A DNA stretch of 64,000 bases from Micrococcus sp. 2A (GTDB taxonomy: Bacteria > Actinomycetota > Actinomycetes > Actinomycetales > Micrococcaceae): NCBI RefSeq assembly GCF_039519235.1, contig NZ_CP154351.1, positions 682,001-746,000 on the forward strand. The letters run 5' to 3'. The position numbers and the translations under genes are program-made. Of the stretch, positions 53,466-61,300 are shown piece after piece (position 1 is the first letter of the stretch; each line of letters opens with the position of its first letter). The notes under the pieces are model-generated. The model was given only the letters and a program-made list of their open reading frames with translations. It had not been told where the DNA came from and did no database searches.

Positions 53466-54131
53466 ATGTCACGACGCTCTCTGGCTTCTCTGGCCACTGC
53501 TGCCGTTTTCGTCGCCACCGCCGTCCTGGGCGGTGCTGCTCCTGCTTCGGCCGGCACCACGTATTCGGCGCCGTTGCGCACGGCTGTGTCGTCTTTGCCG
53601 GTGGCTGCGGAGGTGAATGCCGGCTATGACCGGGCCGCTCAGTTCGGTGACTGGAAGGATGCGAACGGGGACTGCCAGAACACGCGGGCTGAGGTGCTGA
53701 TCGCTGAGTCCAAGACCATTCCGACGTACACCACGACGCGTAAGTGCACGGTGGCCAGGGGCAAGTGGGTGACCGGTTGGGATCTGGTCACGCACACCTC
53801 TGCCTCGACGGTGCAGATCGATCACATGGTGCCTGTGCATGAGGCGTGGGGTTCTGGGGCGCGGTCTTGGACGCAGGCCAAGCGGGTGGCGTTCTACAAC
53901 GATCTGGGCGATGCCCGGTCCTTGAACGCGCAGACTTCGGCGTTGAACTCGGCCAAGCAGGCTCGGGGTCCGGAGGCGTGGCTGCCGCCGAAGAACCAGT
54001 GCCAGTACATCGCTGACTGGACTGCGGTGAAGATCCGTTGGGGGTTGAAGGCTGATGCGACGGAGAAGGCGTTCTTGGTGAAGAAGGCCGCTTCCTGCGC
54101 GAACACCGCGCTGACCGTGACTCGGTACTGA
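53466..54131 (+). CDS. secreted HNH-type nuclease
   Basis: A 221-residue exported protein. The signal peptide (MSRRSLASLATAAVFVATAV and following, cut after APASA) precedes a mature domain with VQIDHMVPVHEAWGSGA, the His-metal motif of extracellular HNH nucleases common in Actinobacteria, and four cysteines that could form disulfides. In an ICE it might degrade competing extracellular DNA or help wall or DNA processing during mating; that is speculation. ATG 53466 is chosen because it starts the signal peptide; upstream ATGs are in frame. Confidence 0.8.
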   Translation: MSRRSLASLATAAVFVATAVLGGAAPASAGTTYSAPLRTAVSSLPVAAEVNAGYDRAAQFGDWKDANGDCQNTRAEVLIAESKTIPTYTTTRKCTVARGKWVTGWDLVTHTSASTVQIDHMVPVHEAWGSGARSWTQAKRVAFYNDLGDARSLNAQTSALNSAKQARGPEAWLPPKNQCQYIADWTAVKIRWGLKADATEKAFLVKKAASCANTALTVTRY

Positions 54132-54147
54132 CCTAACACGTCCCATC

Positions 54148-54187
54148 GCGCCCGCCCCCTAGCCACACTCGGTTAGGGGGCGGGCGC
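54148..54187 (+). terminator. strong hairpin after the HNH nuclease gene
   Basis: A perfect 14-bp stem, GCGCCCGCCCCCTA with TAGGGGGCGGGCGC, and a 12-nt loop, 17 nt after the stop codon. Confidence 0.8.
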
Positions 54188-54190
54188 CGT

Positions 54191-54275
54191 CGTATCTGGA
54201 GGTGCCAGATACGAAGGTTTTTGGCGCACTCCCAGTTGAGTGTCCTCGGAGTCTGGCTCGCCCTGGCAAAACCTT
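54191..54275. other. inverted-repeat cluster, candidate oriT or regulatory region
   Basis: CGTATCTGG / CCAGATACG (54191-54213) is a perfect 9-bp stem followed by a T-run. Then AAGGTTTT (54214-54221) pairs with AAAACCTT (54268-54275), enclosing CACTC / GAGTG (54227-54242). Nested repeats in a 430-bp gene-free gap of a conjugative element are typical of a transfer origin, but the first hairpin could equally be an intrinsic terminator. No relaxase gene is visible in the window. Confidence 0.4.
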
Positions 54276-54490
54276 GGACAGAACCCCCGCGCCTAAACGG
54301 CGGGCTAGTTGGGCATGCTGGCGCACGGCATGGTGGCGGCCGCGCACCTCCTGGCGGTCAAGCCCGAGCGGAGCGAGGGGCTGAGCGCAACGTGGGTCCA
54401 GGGGCCGTGCCCCTGGTGCCTGGGTGCGGGGCGGCATGAGCGCCCGCGACATGCGTCTGTTTCCGACGAATCCTGGGCGTGAGGCTCCGG

Positions 54491-54523
54491 TGACACACAC
54501 GTGGGCCGGCGGCAGACGAATCC
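54491..54523 (+). promoter_or_regulatory. ECF-type promoter motif 3
   Basis: TGACACAC, 18 nt, CGAATCC. It lies about 40 nt upstream of ATG 54563, which favours that start over the GTG at 54527 that would fall right at the promoter. Confidence 0.6.
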
Positions 54524-54562
54524 CCCGTGAACGAATCGAGATTCACGAGAGGGGCCGTGCTG

Positions 54563-55273
54563 ATGACGACGACGCCGGAGATGGTGCAGGTGGGCATGTC
54601 GGGGGTGCCTGCGTGGCTGTGGGAGGAGCTGGGCTGGTTCAGCGACGACGTGCTGAGGCGGTACTTCAGCCACCGTGGCCTCCAGGTCTACTACTCCGAC
54701 GGCGGGAGCCCGCAGTACCTGGAGTCCGTGGGGGTGCTGGCGTGGGAGAGGGCTATCGAGGTGTGGTCCGGGGCGATCACGCAGGGGCAGACCGTGAAGG
54801 GGGTCCTGAGCAAGGGCCGGCTGTCCGAGGCGCTGACGGAGCTGCTGAACGACGAGCTGGACCTGGATCCGGGCGCGGTGTGGCTGGACCGGGACAGTCC
54901 GGGGCCGAGCGTGTTCATCGCGGCGGGCTGGGACGTGGACTGGTGGCGGCCGGAGCTCGGTGTGGAGGTGGCCTCCGAGTACGAGGGTGCTCCGGTGGTC
55001 GAGAAGGTCCGGGAGGCCATGACGACGGCGTGGTCCATGGGCGCCCGCGCCATGCTCGGCGGGACGATCTACGCCACCGACCGGCCGGCCGGGCCGGCGT
55101 TCATGCTCTCGGCCGAGGGGCTGGTCCTGGAGGCCGCGTCGGAGTCTGCGGTCGGGGCGGTCTCGGAGCTGCTGGGACGTGGACCGGACCTGCCCGTTTG
55201 GGAGGTCCCGTTCATCGCGCCGAACGCGGCGCCGACGGGGCCGCTGACGGCTTGGACGTGGGCGTTCGGGTGA
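54563..55273 (+). CDS. unidentified element protein
   Basis: A 236-residue acidic, Trp-rich soluble protein (VPAWLWEELGWFSDDVLRRYF; GWDVDWWRPELG). I recognise no family. It has its own ECF-type promoter motif and overlaps the serine recombinase gene by 4 nt, so it is expressed with it. Confidence 0.65.
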   Translation: MTTTPEMVQVGMSGVPAWLWEELGWFSDDVLRRYFSHRGLQVYYSDGGSPQYLESVGVLAWERAIEVWSGAITQGQTVKGVLSKGRLSEALTELLNDELDLDPGAVWLDRDSPGPSVFIAAGWDVDWWRPELGVEVASEYEGAPVVEKVREAMTTAWSMGARAMLGGTIYATDRPAGPAFMLSAEGLVLEAASESAVGAVSELLGRGPDLPVWEVPFIAPNAAPTGPLTAWTWAFG

Positions 55274-55842
55274 GCGGGGTGTTGGCCGGGTACGCGCGGG
55301 TGTCTACGCGGGATCAGGCGGAGTCGTTGGTGGCCCAGCGGCAGGAGCTCGAGGCGCTGGGGTGTGAGCGGGTGTTCGAGGACGTGGTGTCCGGGGCGCG
55401 GTCTGAGCGGCCGGGGTTGACCGCTGCCCTGGACTGGGTGCGGGAAGGGGACACGCTGGTGGTCACGCGCCTGGACAGGCTTGGCCGGTCCACGGTGGAC
55501 ACGCTGAGGACGGTGACCGCGCTGGAGGAGCGTGGGGTGCGGATCAAGGCGCTGGATCTGGACCTGGACACGGCCACGGCCGGTGGCCGGCTGGTGGTGC
55601 GGACGCTGGCCTCGCTGGCCGAGTGGGAGCGGGACCTGCAGGTGGAGCGGACTCGGGTGGGTCTGGCGCACGCTCGCGCCCAGGGCCGGGTCGGGGGCCG
55701 GCCGCGCAAGCTGAGCGTGGCGGCGGTGGACGCGATCAAGGCGTCGGTGGAGGCCGGCGTGCCGGCTGGGGACGTGGCCGCGATGCACGGGGTGTCCCGG
55801 CGCACGGTCACGCGGGTGCTGGCGGGGGAGTACGAGCGGTGA
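55270..55842 (+). CDS. serine recombinase
   Basis: A 190-residue small serine recombinase from GTG 55270. Ser12 is in GYARVSTRDQ; VVTRLDRLGRSTVDTLRT and AEWERDLQVERTRVG follow; C-terminal HTH (VPAGDVAAMHGVSRRTVTRVL). It sits in the ICE backbone under a transfer-type promoter rather than beside an IS, so it may resolve multimers of the excised element. Confidence 0.88.
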   Translation: MSGVLAGYARVSTRDQAESLVAQRQELEALGCERVFEDVVSGARSERPGLTAALDWVREGDTLVVTRLDRLGRSTVDTLRTVTALEERGVRIKALDLDLDTATAGGRLVVRTLASLAEWERDLQVERTRVGLAHARAQGRVGGRPRKLSVAAVDAIKASVEAGVPAGDVAAMHGVSRRTVTRVLAGEYER

Positions 55843-55855
55843 GCGCGGCGATGTG

Positions 55856-55889
55856 TGTCACACGCGCGGGGGCCGTCGGGGTCGTATCC
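55856..55889 (+). promoter_or_regulatory. ECF-type promoter motif 4
   Basis: TGTCACAC, 19 nt, CGTATCC, about 50 nt before the ssb start. The -35 overlaps a short palindrome, GTGTG-T-CACAC. Confidence 0.55.
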
Positions 55890-55939
55890 CTGGTGCGTGG
55901 GCCGGACGGCCCGGCGGACACGAGCACGAGGAGTGGATC

Positions 55940-56461
55940 ATGAGGCAGCAGATCGACCGGGACAAGACCGTGACCGGGTACGTGGCCACCGAGCCCAAGA
56001 CGGTGGAGACCGCGCGCGGGCAGATGGTCGCCTTCCGGCTGGCCGAGCCCCAGCAGGCGTTCAACAAGGAGACCCGGCAGTACGAGGACCTGGCCCCGCG
56101 GTACTACGACGTGGCCGTGGGTCGGGAGCAGCTGGGCAAGAACGTGCTGGCTTCGGTGGAGGTCGGGCAGCGGGTGTCCGTGACGGGCAACCACTCGATG
56201 GAGGCCTACGTGGACCGGGACGGCAAGGCGGGTCTGGGCAACCGGATCTGGGCGGAGGACGTGTCCGCCTCGATGCAGCACAACACGGTGCAGGTGCGTC
56301 CGGGCGTGCAGGCCGGGGGGCCGGGGCGTGAGGCGGGGCTGGAGCGGCAGTCCCCGGAGCGCGTCGCCGCGGACCCGGGGTGGCAGGCGTCGAACCAGCC
56401 TGTGGAGCAGCACTTCGGTGTCGAGCAGGGCGGGCCGGCGCTGTCCGGCCCGAGCCGCTGA
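55940..56461 (+). CDS. ssb: single-stranded DNA-binding protein
   Basis: A 173-residue OB-fold protein: VTGYVATEPKTVETARGQMVAFRLAEPQQ at the start, then YYDVAVGREQLGKNVLASVEVGQRVSVTGNHSMEAYVDRDGKAGLGNRIWAEDVSAS in shorter recognisable blocks, the usual SSB order of strands. The tail ends GPALSGPSR rather than the acidic DDDIPF of chromosomal SSB. It probably coats transferred or replicating single strands. GAGGAGTGG precedes the ATG; a 15-nt gap separates it from the next gene. Confidence 0.75.
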   Translation: MRQQIDRDKTVTGYVATEPKTVETARGQMVAFRLAEPQQAFNKETRQYEDLAPRYYDVAVGREQLGKNVLASVEVGQRVSVTGNHSMEAYVDRDGKAGLGNRIWAEDVSASMQHNTVQVRPGVQAGGPGREAGLERQSPERVAADPGWQASNQPVEQHFGVEQGGPALSGPSR

Positions 56462-56476
56462 GGCGGGGGCCGACTC

Positions 56477-57226
56477 ATGCGGATGGCGGAGAGCAAGGTG
56501 TCGTGGAGCGGCGAGGTGGCTGCGCCTCCTCGGGTGTTGCGTGAGGACCGGGGCGGCACGCTGGGTCCGGCGTGTGTCGTCGTCCCGCTGATCGCCCCGG
56601 CCCGCGAGGACGGGGGCGACCGGGCGTATGCCGAGATGGTGCTGGTGGCCGGTGAGGTCGGGGACGAGCCAACGTGGCAGTCGCGTGCGGCCGTGGAGGC
56701 GCTGACCACGTTGCAGGTCGGGGACAAGGCGTTTGGGATCGGGGCGTGGGAGCTGTTCGACGCCAACGTGCAGTGGGCCGAGCACGCCGGTGAGCGGACT
56801 GGCCCGGGTGCGGGCGGGTCGGTGCAGGTGGATCGGATCACCGCGCGGGTGTTCGGTCGGGGTGACTACGGCGGCTCCGACTACGAGCGGATGGGCGCCG
56901 AGGGTCAGGGGCTGGTGCTGCGTGAGGAGCACGTCAAGGACGCCTTCGTGGTCCAGGACTGGGGGCAGGCGCTGTGCCCGGCGGGGCTGATCCGTGAGGG
57001 CGAGCAGGGGCCGGACGGTGAGCGTCTGGTGGTGCGTCCGTTGGTCTCGGCGGCCGAGGCGCGTGAGGCGCTGTGGACGACGCCGACGCACACCTACCTG
57101 CCCGCGTGGAAGGTCCAGCAGCAGGTAGCCCGGTCGCAGGTCGATCAGGCCGTCGAGGCGATGACCCGGGGGGAGCTGGGTGTGTCCGCCCTGAGCATGC
57201 CCGGGACCGACGGCGTGAGCCGCTGA
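56477..57226 (+). CDS. SSB-like paralogue 1
   Basis: A 249-residue protein with an N-terminal OB-like start (VSWSGEVAAPPRVLREDRGG) resembling its downstream neighbour, a middle region with EEHVKDAFVVQDWGQALCPAGL, and a tail with VDQAVEAMTRGELG, ending GTDGVSR. The tail matches that of the next gene (IDRAAEAMARGQVP, ending GPSR), showing the two arose by duplication. Single-strand binding is inferred from the family resemblance and position after ssb. Confidence 0.5.
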   Translation: MRMAESKVSWSGEVAAPPRVLREDRGGTLGPACVVVPLIAPAREDGGDRAYAEMVLVAGEVGDEPTWQSRAAVEALTTLQVGDKAFGIGAWELFDANVQWAEHAGERTGPGAGGSVQVDRITARVFGRGDYGGSDYERMGAEGQGLVLREEHVKDAFVVQDWGQALCPAGLIREGEQGPDGERLVVRPLVSAAEAREALWTTPTHTYLPAWKVQQQVARSQVDQAVEAMTRGELGVSALSMPGTDGVSR

Positions 57227-57245
57227 GGACAGAGGAGAGCAGATC

Positions 57246-58229
57246 ATGATGCTGGAGTCGAACAAGTACGTCGTCGGGGAGGTCGCGGGGCCGCCGCGCG
57301 TGCTGGCACCCCAGGGAGCTGGTGAGCTGGGCGACTTCGCCGTGGTCATCCCGCTGAAGGTGAAGAACCGGTTCGAGGGGCAGCCGGACTACTGGGACGT
57401 GGTGATCGACGCGGGCGAGGACCCGACCGAGCCGGGCCCGCTCTCGGCGCGCGGGCAGGCGGTGCTCGAGCAGGTGCACCAGGGTGACCTGGTGGGCGTG
57501 GCGGGTGACTGGCACGTGATGGCCTCGGCGGCGTCGCCGGGCACCGTGTCGATGCAGACGCACCGGCTGTACGCCATGGAGATCAACGACGGCGACGGCA
57601 ACCCGCTGAAGGTGGACCCGGAGGCGGTCATGCCCCCGATGGATCCTCGGGAGCCGTTCGTGGTGGAGGACTGGAATGCTCCGCTGTACCCGCGCGGGGC
57701 GTTCCTGGAGCGGGAGCCGTGGGACGAGAGCCGGCTCGAGCTGGGGCAGGCCTCGAAGCAGGTCATGCGGCCGTTGACCTCGGCGCAGGAGGCCAAGGAG
57801 GCGGTGTGGACCACGCCGATGCACCGGCGGCCGCACGCGCTGGCCGAGCGTGGCGTGGAGCCGCGTGAGCAGCCGGCGCCGCAGGTGCAGGTGCGTGCCA
57901 CCGATGCGGAGCTGGAGCAGGCCGGTGTGGACCGGGAGGAGCTCACGCGCGGGGCGCGCCGGCTGTCCTTGGAGTTGGGGGCGCAGTTCCTGCCGCGTGA
58001 GGCGGATCGCCGCTCGGCGGCCGAGGCGCTGGAGGCCATGGAGCCCCGTCGCGGTGCTCGGCCGGCGCGGGCGACGTGGACGCCGGAGAACCCGCGCGCG
58101 ACGACGGCCCAGCGGCGGGTGCCCAAGGCCGCCGGCTCCGAGATCGACCGGGCGGCCGAGGCCATGGCCCGTGGGCAGGTGCCCAGTCCCGGGGTGTCCG
58201 GGCCGGAGGGATCCGGCCCGTCCCGCTGA
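57246..58229 (+). CDS. SSB-like paralogue 2
   Basis: A 327-residue protein starting NKYVVGEVAGPPRVLAPQG, with YWDVVIDAGED, LVGVAGDWHVMAS and FVVEDWNAPLYPRGAFL: the same blocks as paralogue 1 in the same order. A long Arg/Ala-rich linker (about 200-295) leads to the shared AEAMARGQ tail ending GSGPSR. GAGGAGAG precedes the start. Probably part of a set of element-specific DNA-coating proteins. Confidence 0.5.
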   Translation: MMLESNKYVVGEVAGPPRVLAPQGAGELGDFAVVIPLKVKNRFEGQPDYWDVVIDAGEDPTEPGPLSARGQAVLEQVHQGDLVGVAGDWHVMASAASPGTVSMQTHRLYAMEINDGDGNPLKVDPEAVMPPMDPREPFVVEDWNAPLYPRGAFLEREPWDESRLELGQASKQVMRPLTSAQEAKEAVWTTPMHRRPHALAERGVEPREQPAPQVQVRATDAELEQAGVDREELTRGARRLSLELGAQFLPREADRRSAAEALEAMEPRRGARPARATWTPENPRATTAQRRVPKAAGSEIDRAAEAMARGQVPSPGVSGPEGSGPSR

Positions 58230-58289
58230 CCCTTCGGACCGAGGTGCGGTCCACACGATTCGATCCACAGCACTGGTGAGGCAGTCGTC

Positions 58290-58318
58290 TTGACTTCCCG
58301 CCGGTGTTGTGGAGTTAT
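58290..58318 (+). promoter_or_regulatory. promoter upstream of the giant gene
   Basis: TTGACT (58290-58295), 17 nt, AGTTAT (58313-58318). CTTGAC and GTCAAG form an inverted repeat across it, a possible operator. Confidence 0.45.
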
Positions 58319-58341
58319 GTCAAGTAGTTGCGGAGAGAGCA

Positions 58342-61300
58342 ATGGCACGTAGAAAGTCCGCGGGGCCGGTGTCGGGGCAGATGTCGTTGTTTGACATGGC
58401 CTTAGCGCAGGACGAAGCACAGGGAATCCAGGAGGAACGTGATGGAGCAGTTCGAGAGCGAGACCAGCGACCTGATGCTTCTGCAGCAGTCGGTTCGGGC
58501 ACAAGCGGAGACCGAGTGGGAGGCCGATCCGACCGTGTGGCAGAGGCTGGACGAGGAGACGGCGTACTACGATCCGTCCCCGGATCGGATGGGGGTGTAC
58601 GCGGACCCGGACGTGCTGGAGGAGTACCCGACGGTGGCCGAGGCGATGCTGAGCCTTCCGCGGTACCAGGGGGTGAGCCCGGAGTTCGGGAGGTACCTGC
58701 GGGCGATCGTGCTGACCAGGCACGCACAGCTGGCCCCGGATCGGGTGAGCCCGGTGGGGAGAGCGGAGTTCGAGGCGATGCGGCCGGAGGCTCAGCTGGC
58801 CGCGGGGCTGAGGCTCCAGGCGCTGGCGGACGAGGTGTTCTCCTGGATGAGCGGCCAGGGGATGGACCCGTTCCCGGGTCGGAGCGAGCTGCCGCGTCTG
58901 GTGACCGACGAGGTGCGCGAGGTGATGCTGACGCCGCAGGGCTGACCGGCCAGCCGGGGGCGGACACGCCGGAGGCTGACCGGTCAGACCGGTTCAGCGA
59001 TATGACCCGCCGGGTGCTGGCCGGTGGGCTGCCGTATGAGCCGGACAGTGTGGCCGACCGGCAGGCGCGGGCGAACATGGAGGCGGACACGACCCCGGAC
59101 ACCACGGTATCTGCCCAGGTCAGCGGCCCGGACACGGGCGTGGCCGCCCCGGAGGCGGCGGACAGCGGGGCGGACACCACCGCGGACACAGACACCGCCA
59201 GGACCGGCGTGGTGACCGCCGGTGGCCAACCGTGGACAGGGGGCTCGCGGCGTCCGGCCAGGTGGCAGGACAGGCTGACCGCGAACGTGGCCGCGCTGGA
59301 GGTGCTGGCCACGCTGGAGCAGGAGGCGCGGCCGGCGACCGAGGCCGAGCAGCAGACGCTGGCCGGGTGGTCGGCGTGGGGGGCGCTGCCGTTCGTGTTC
59401 GACGAGGCGGACGAGCGGGTGGCCACGCAGGACCGGGAGCGGGTGCGGGAGCTGCTGGGTCCGGTGGGCTGGTCCCAGGCGCGGGCGACGACGCTGAACG
59501 CGCACTACACGGACCCGGCGGTCGCGGCGGCGATGTGGTCGGCGCTGGGCTCGGCCGGCTTCGAGGACGGGGCGGTGCTGGAGCCGGGGTGCGGGTCCGG
59601 GGAGTTCATGGGCGCCGCCCCGGCGGGGGCGCAGATGGTCGGTGTGGAGCTGGATGAGACGACGGCGCGGGTGGCCGCGTACCTGCACCCCGACCAGCAG
59701 GTGATGGCGGCCGGGTTCGAGAAGACGATGTTCCCGGAGAACTCGTTCTCCGCGGCGGTCGGCAACGTGCCCTTCGGGGGCTACTCGGTGGTGGACAAGA
59801 CCCACAACGGGCAGGGTCACTCGATCCACAACCACTTCATCCTGAAGTCGTTGCGGCTGACCGCGCCGGGTGGGTACGTGGCCGTGATGACCTCCACGCA
59901 CACGATGGACGCCAAGCGCGAGACCGCGCGGCGGGAGATGGCCCGGTACGCCGACCTGGTGGGCGCGGTGCGTCTGCCCAACGGGGCCATGGCGGCCTCG
60001 GCCGGCACGGACGTGAAGACGGACGTGCTCGTGTTCCGCCGGCGCAAGCCCACCGAGAAGGTGGACCAGGACCGGGTGGCCGGGTGGGTGGAGGCGGAAA
60101 CGCTGGCGGTGCGGGACCCGGAGGGCAACGAGCACGAGGTCAACTACTCGAAGTGGTTCAAGGATCACCCCGAGCGGGTGGTCGGAGAGGCCGGCTACGC
60201 CAGTAGCGCGTTCGGGCCGAGCTACGCGGTCCGGGCTGAGGCGGACGTGGATGTGGCCGAGCAGGTGGAGGTGTTGCTGACCGAGCAGATGCTCGACGCC
60301 CGGTTCGGTGGGTCCAGTGCGCTGTCCTACGCCCCCGAGGTGGCTGAGGGGGTGGCGGTGGACACGAGCCCTGGTCTGCGGTTCGCCCCGGAGCCCGAGG
60401 CTCAGATCGGGCATGTGCGGCACAACGCGGGGGGCTGGTTCGAGCAGTACCGTGCGGGGCTGACGTGGGAGCGGGTGAAGATCGCCCGTCCCCTGTTCGC
60501 GCAGGCCAAGTCGTTGCTGGCCATGCGGGACAAGGCCACGGAGGTGCTGGCCGCTCAGCGCACGGGTGCGCCCGAGGCCGAGCGGGAGCAGCTGCGCGGG
60601 GAGCTGCGTGGGCTGTGGGAGTCCTACGTGGGCTACCACGGGCCGATCTCGCGCGGCGAGGACAAGTACGGGCCGCCGTCGAAGGCGGACCGTGATCGGA
60701 TGTTGCGTGAGCTGGAGACGCAGTGGCGTGACAGCCTGCCGCAGGACGGCGACGTCGCGCCGGCGGACGTGCCCGTGCCGGAGGACCTCGCGGCCGAGTG
60801 GTTGGAGGCGGCGACCGCCTCGGAGTTCAAGAAGCGGGAGCAGAAGCACCTGGAGTTCCTGGCCGGGGACCCGAAGCTGGGGCTGATCCGTTCGCTGGAG
60901 GTGTACGACGAGGCCACGAACTCGGCCACGCCGGCACCGATCATGACCCGGGATGTGGTGCAACACCGGACCCGTCCGGAGCGTGCGGAGTCCGTGGAGG
61001 ACGCGATTGCCATCAGCATGGACGAGTCCCGGACCGTGGACGTGGGCCGGGTGGCTGAGCTGCTGGGCGTGGACCGGGCGCAGGCGCGTGAGCGCATGTC
61101 CGGTGAGGTGTTCCAGGTGCCCGGCACTGAGGAGCTGGTGCCCAAGACGACGTACCTGTCCGGGAACGTGCGCGCCAAGCTCGCGGCGGCGCGTGAGGCC
61201 GCGCAGGCCGACGCGGCGTTCCGGGAGAACGTGGCCGCCCTAGAGGCCGTGGTCCCGGCGGAGATCGCGCTGGCGGACGTGTCGGTGAATCCGGGCGTGC

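Noticed and set aside
54527-54562. GTG at 54527 as start of the unknown gene
   Set aside because: It would begin only 4 nt after the -10-like CGAATCC, leaving no room for a leader or ribosome-binding site; ATG 54563 follows GAGAGGGG.
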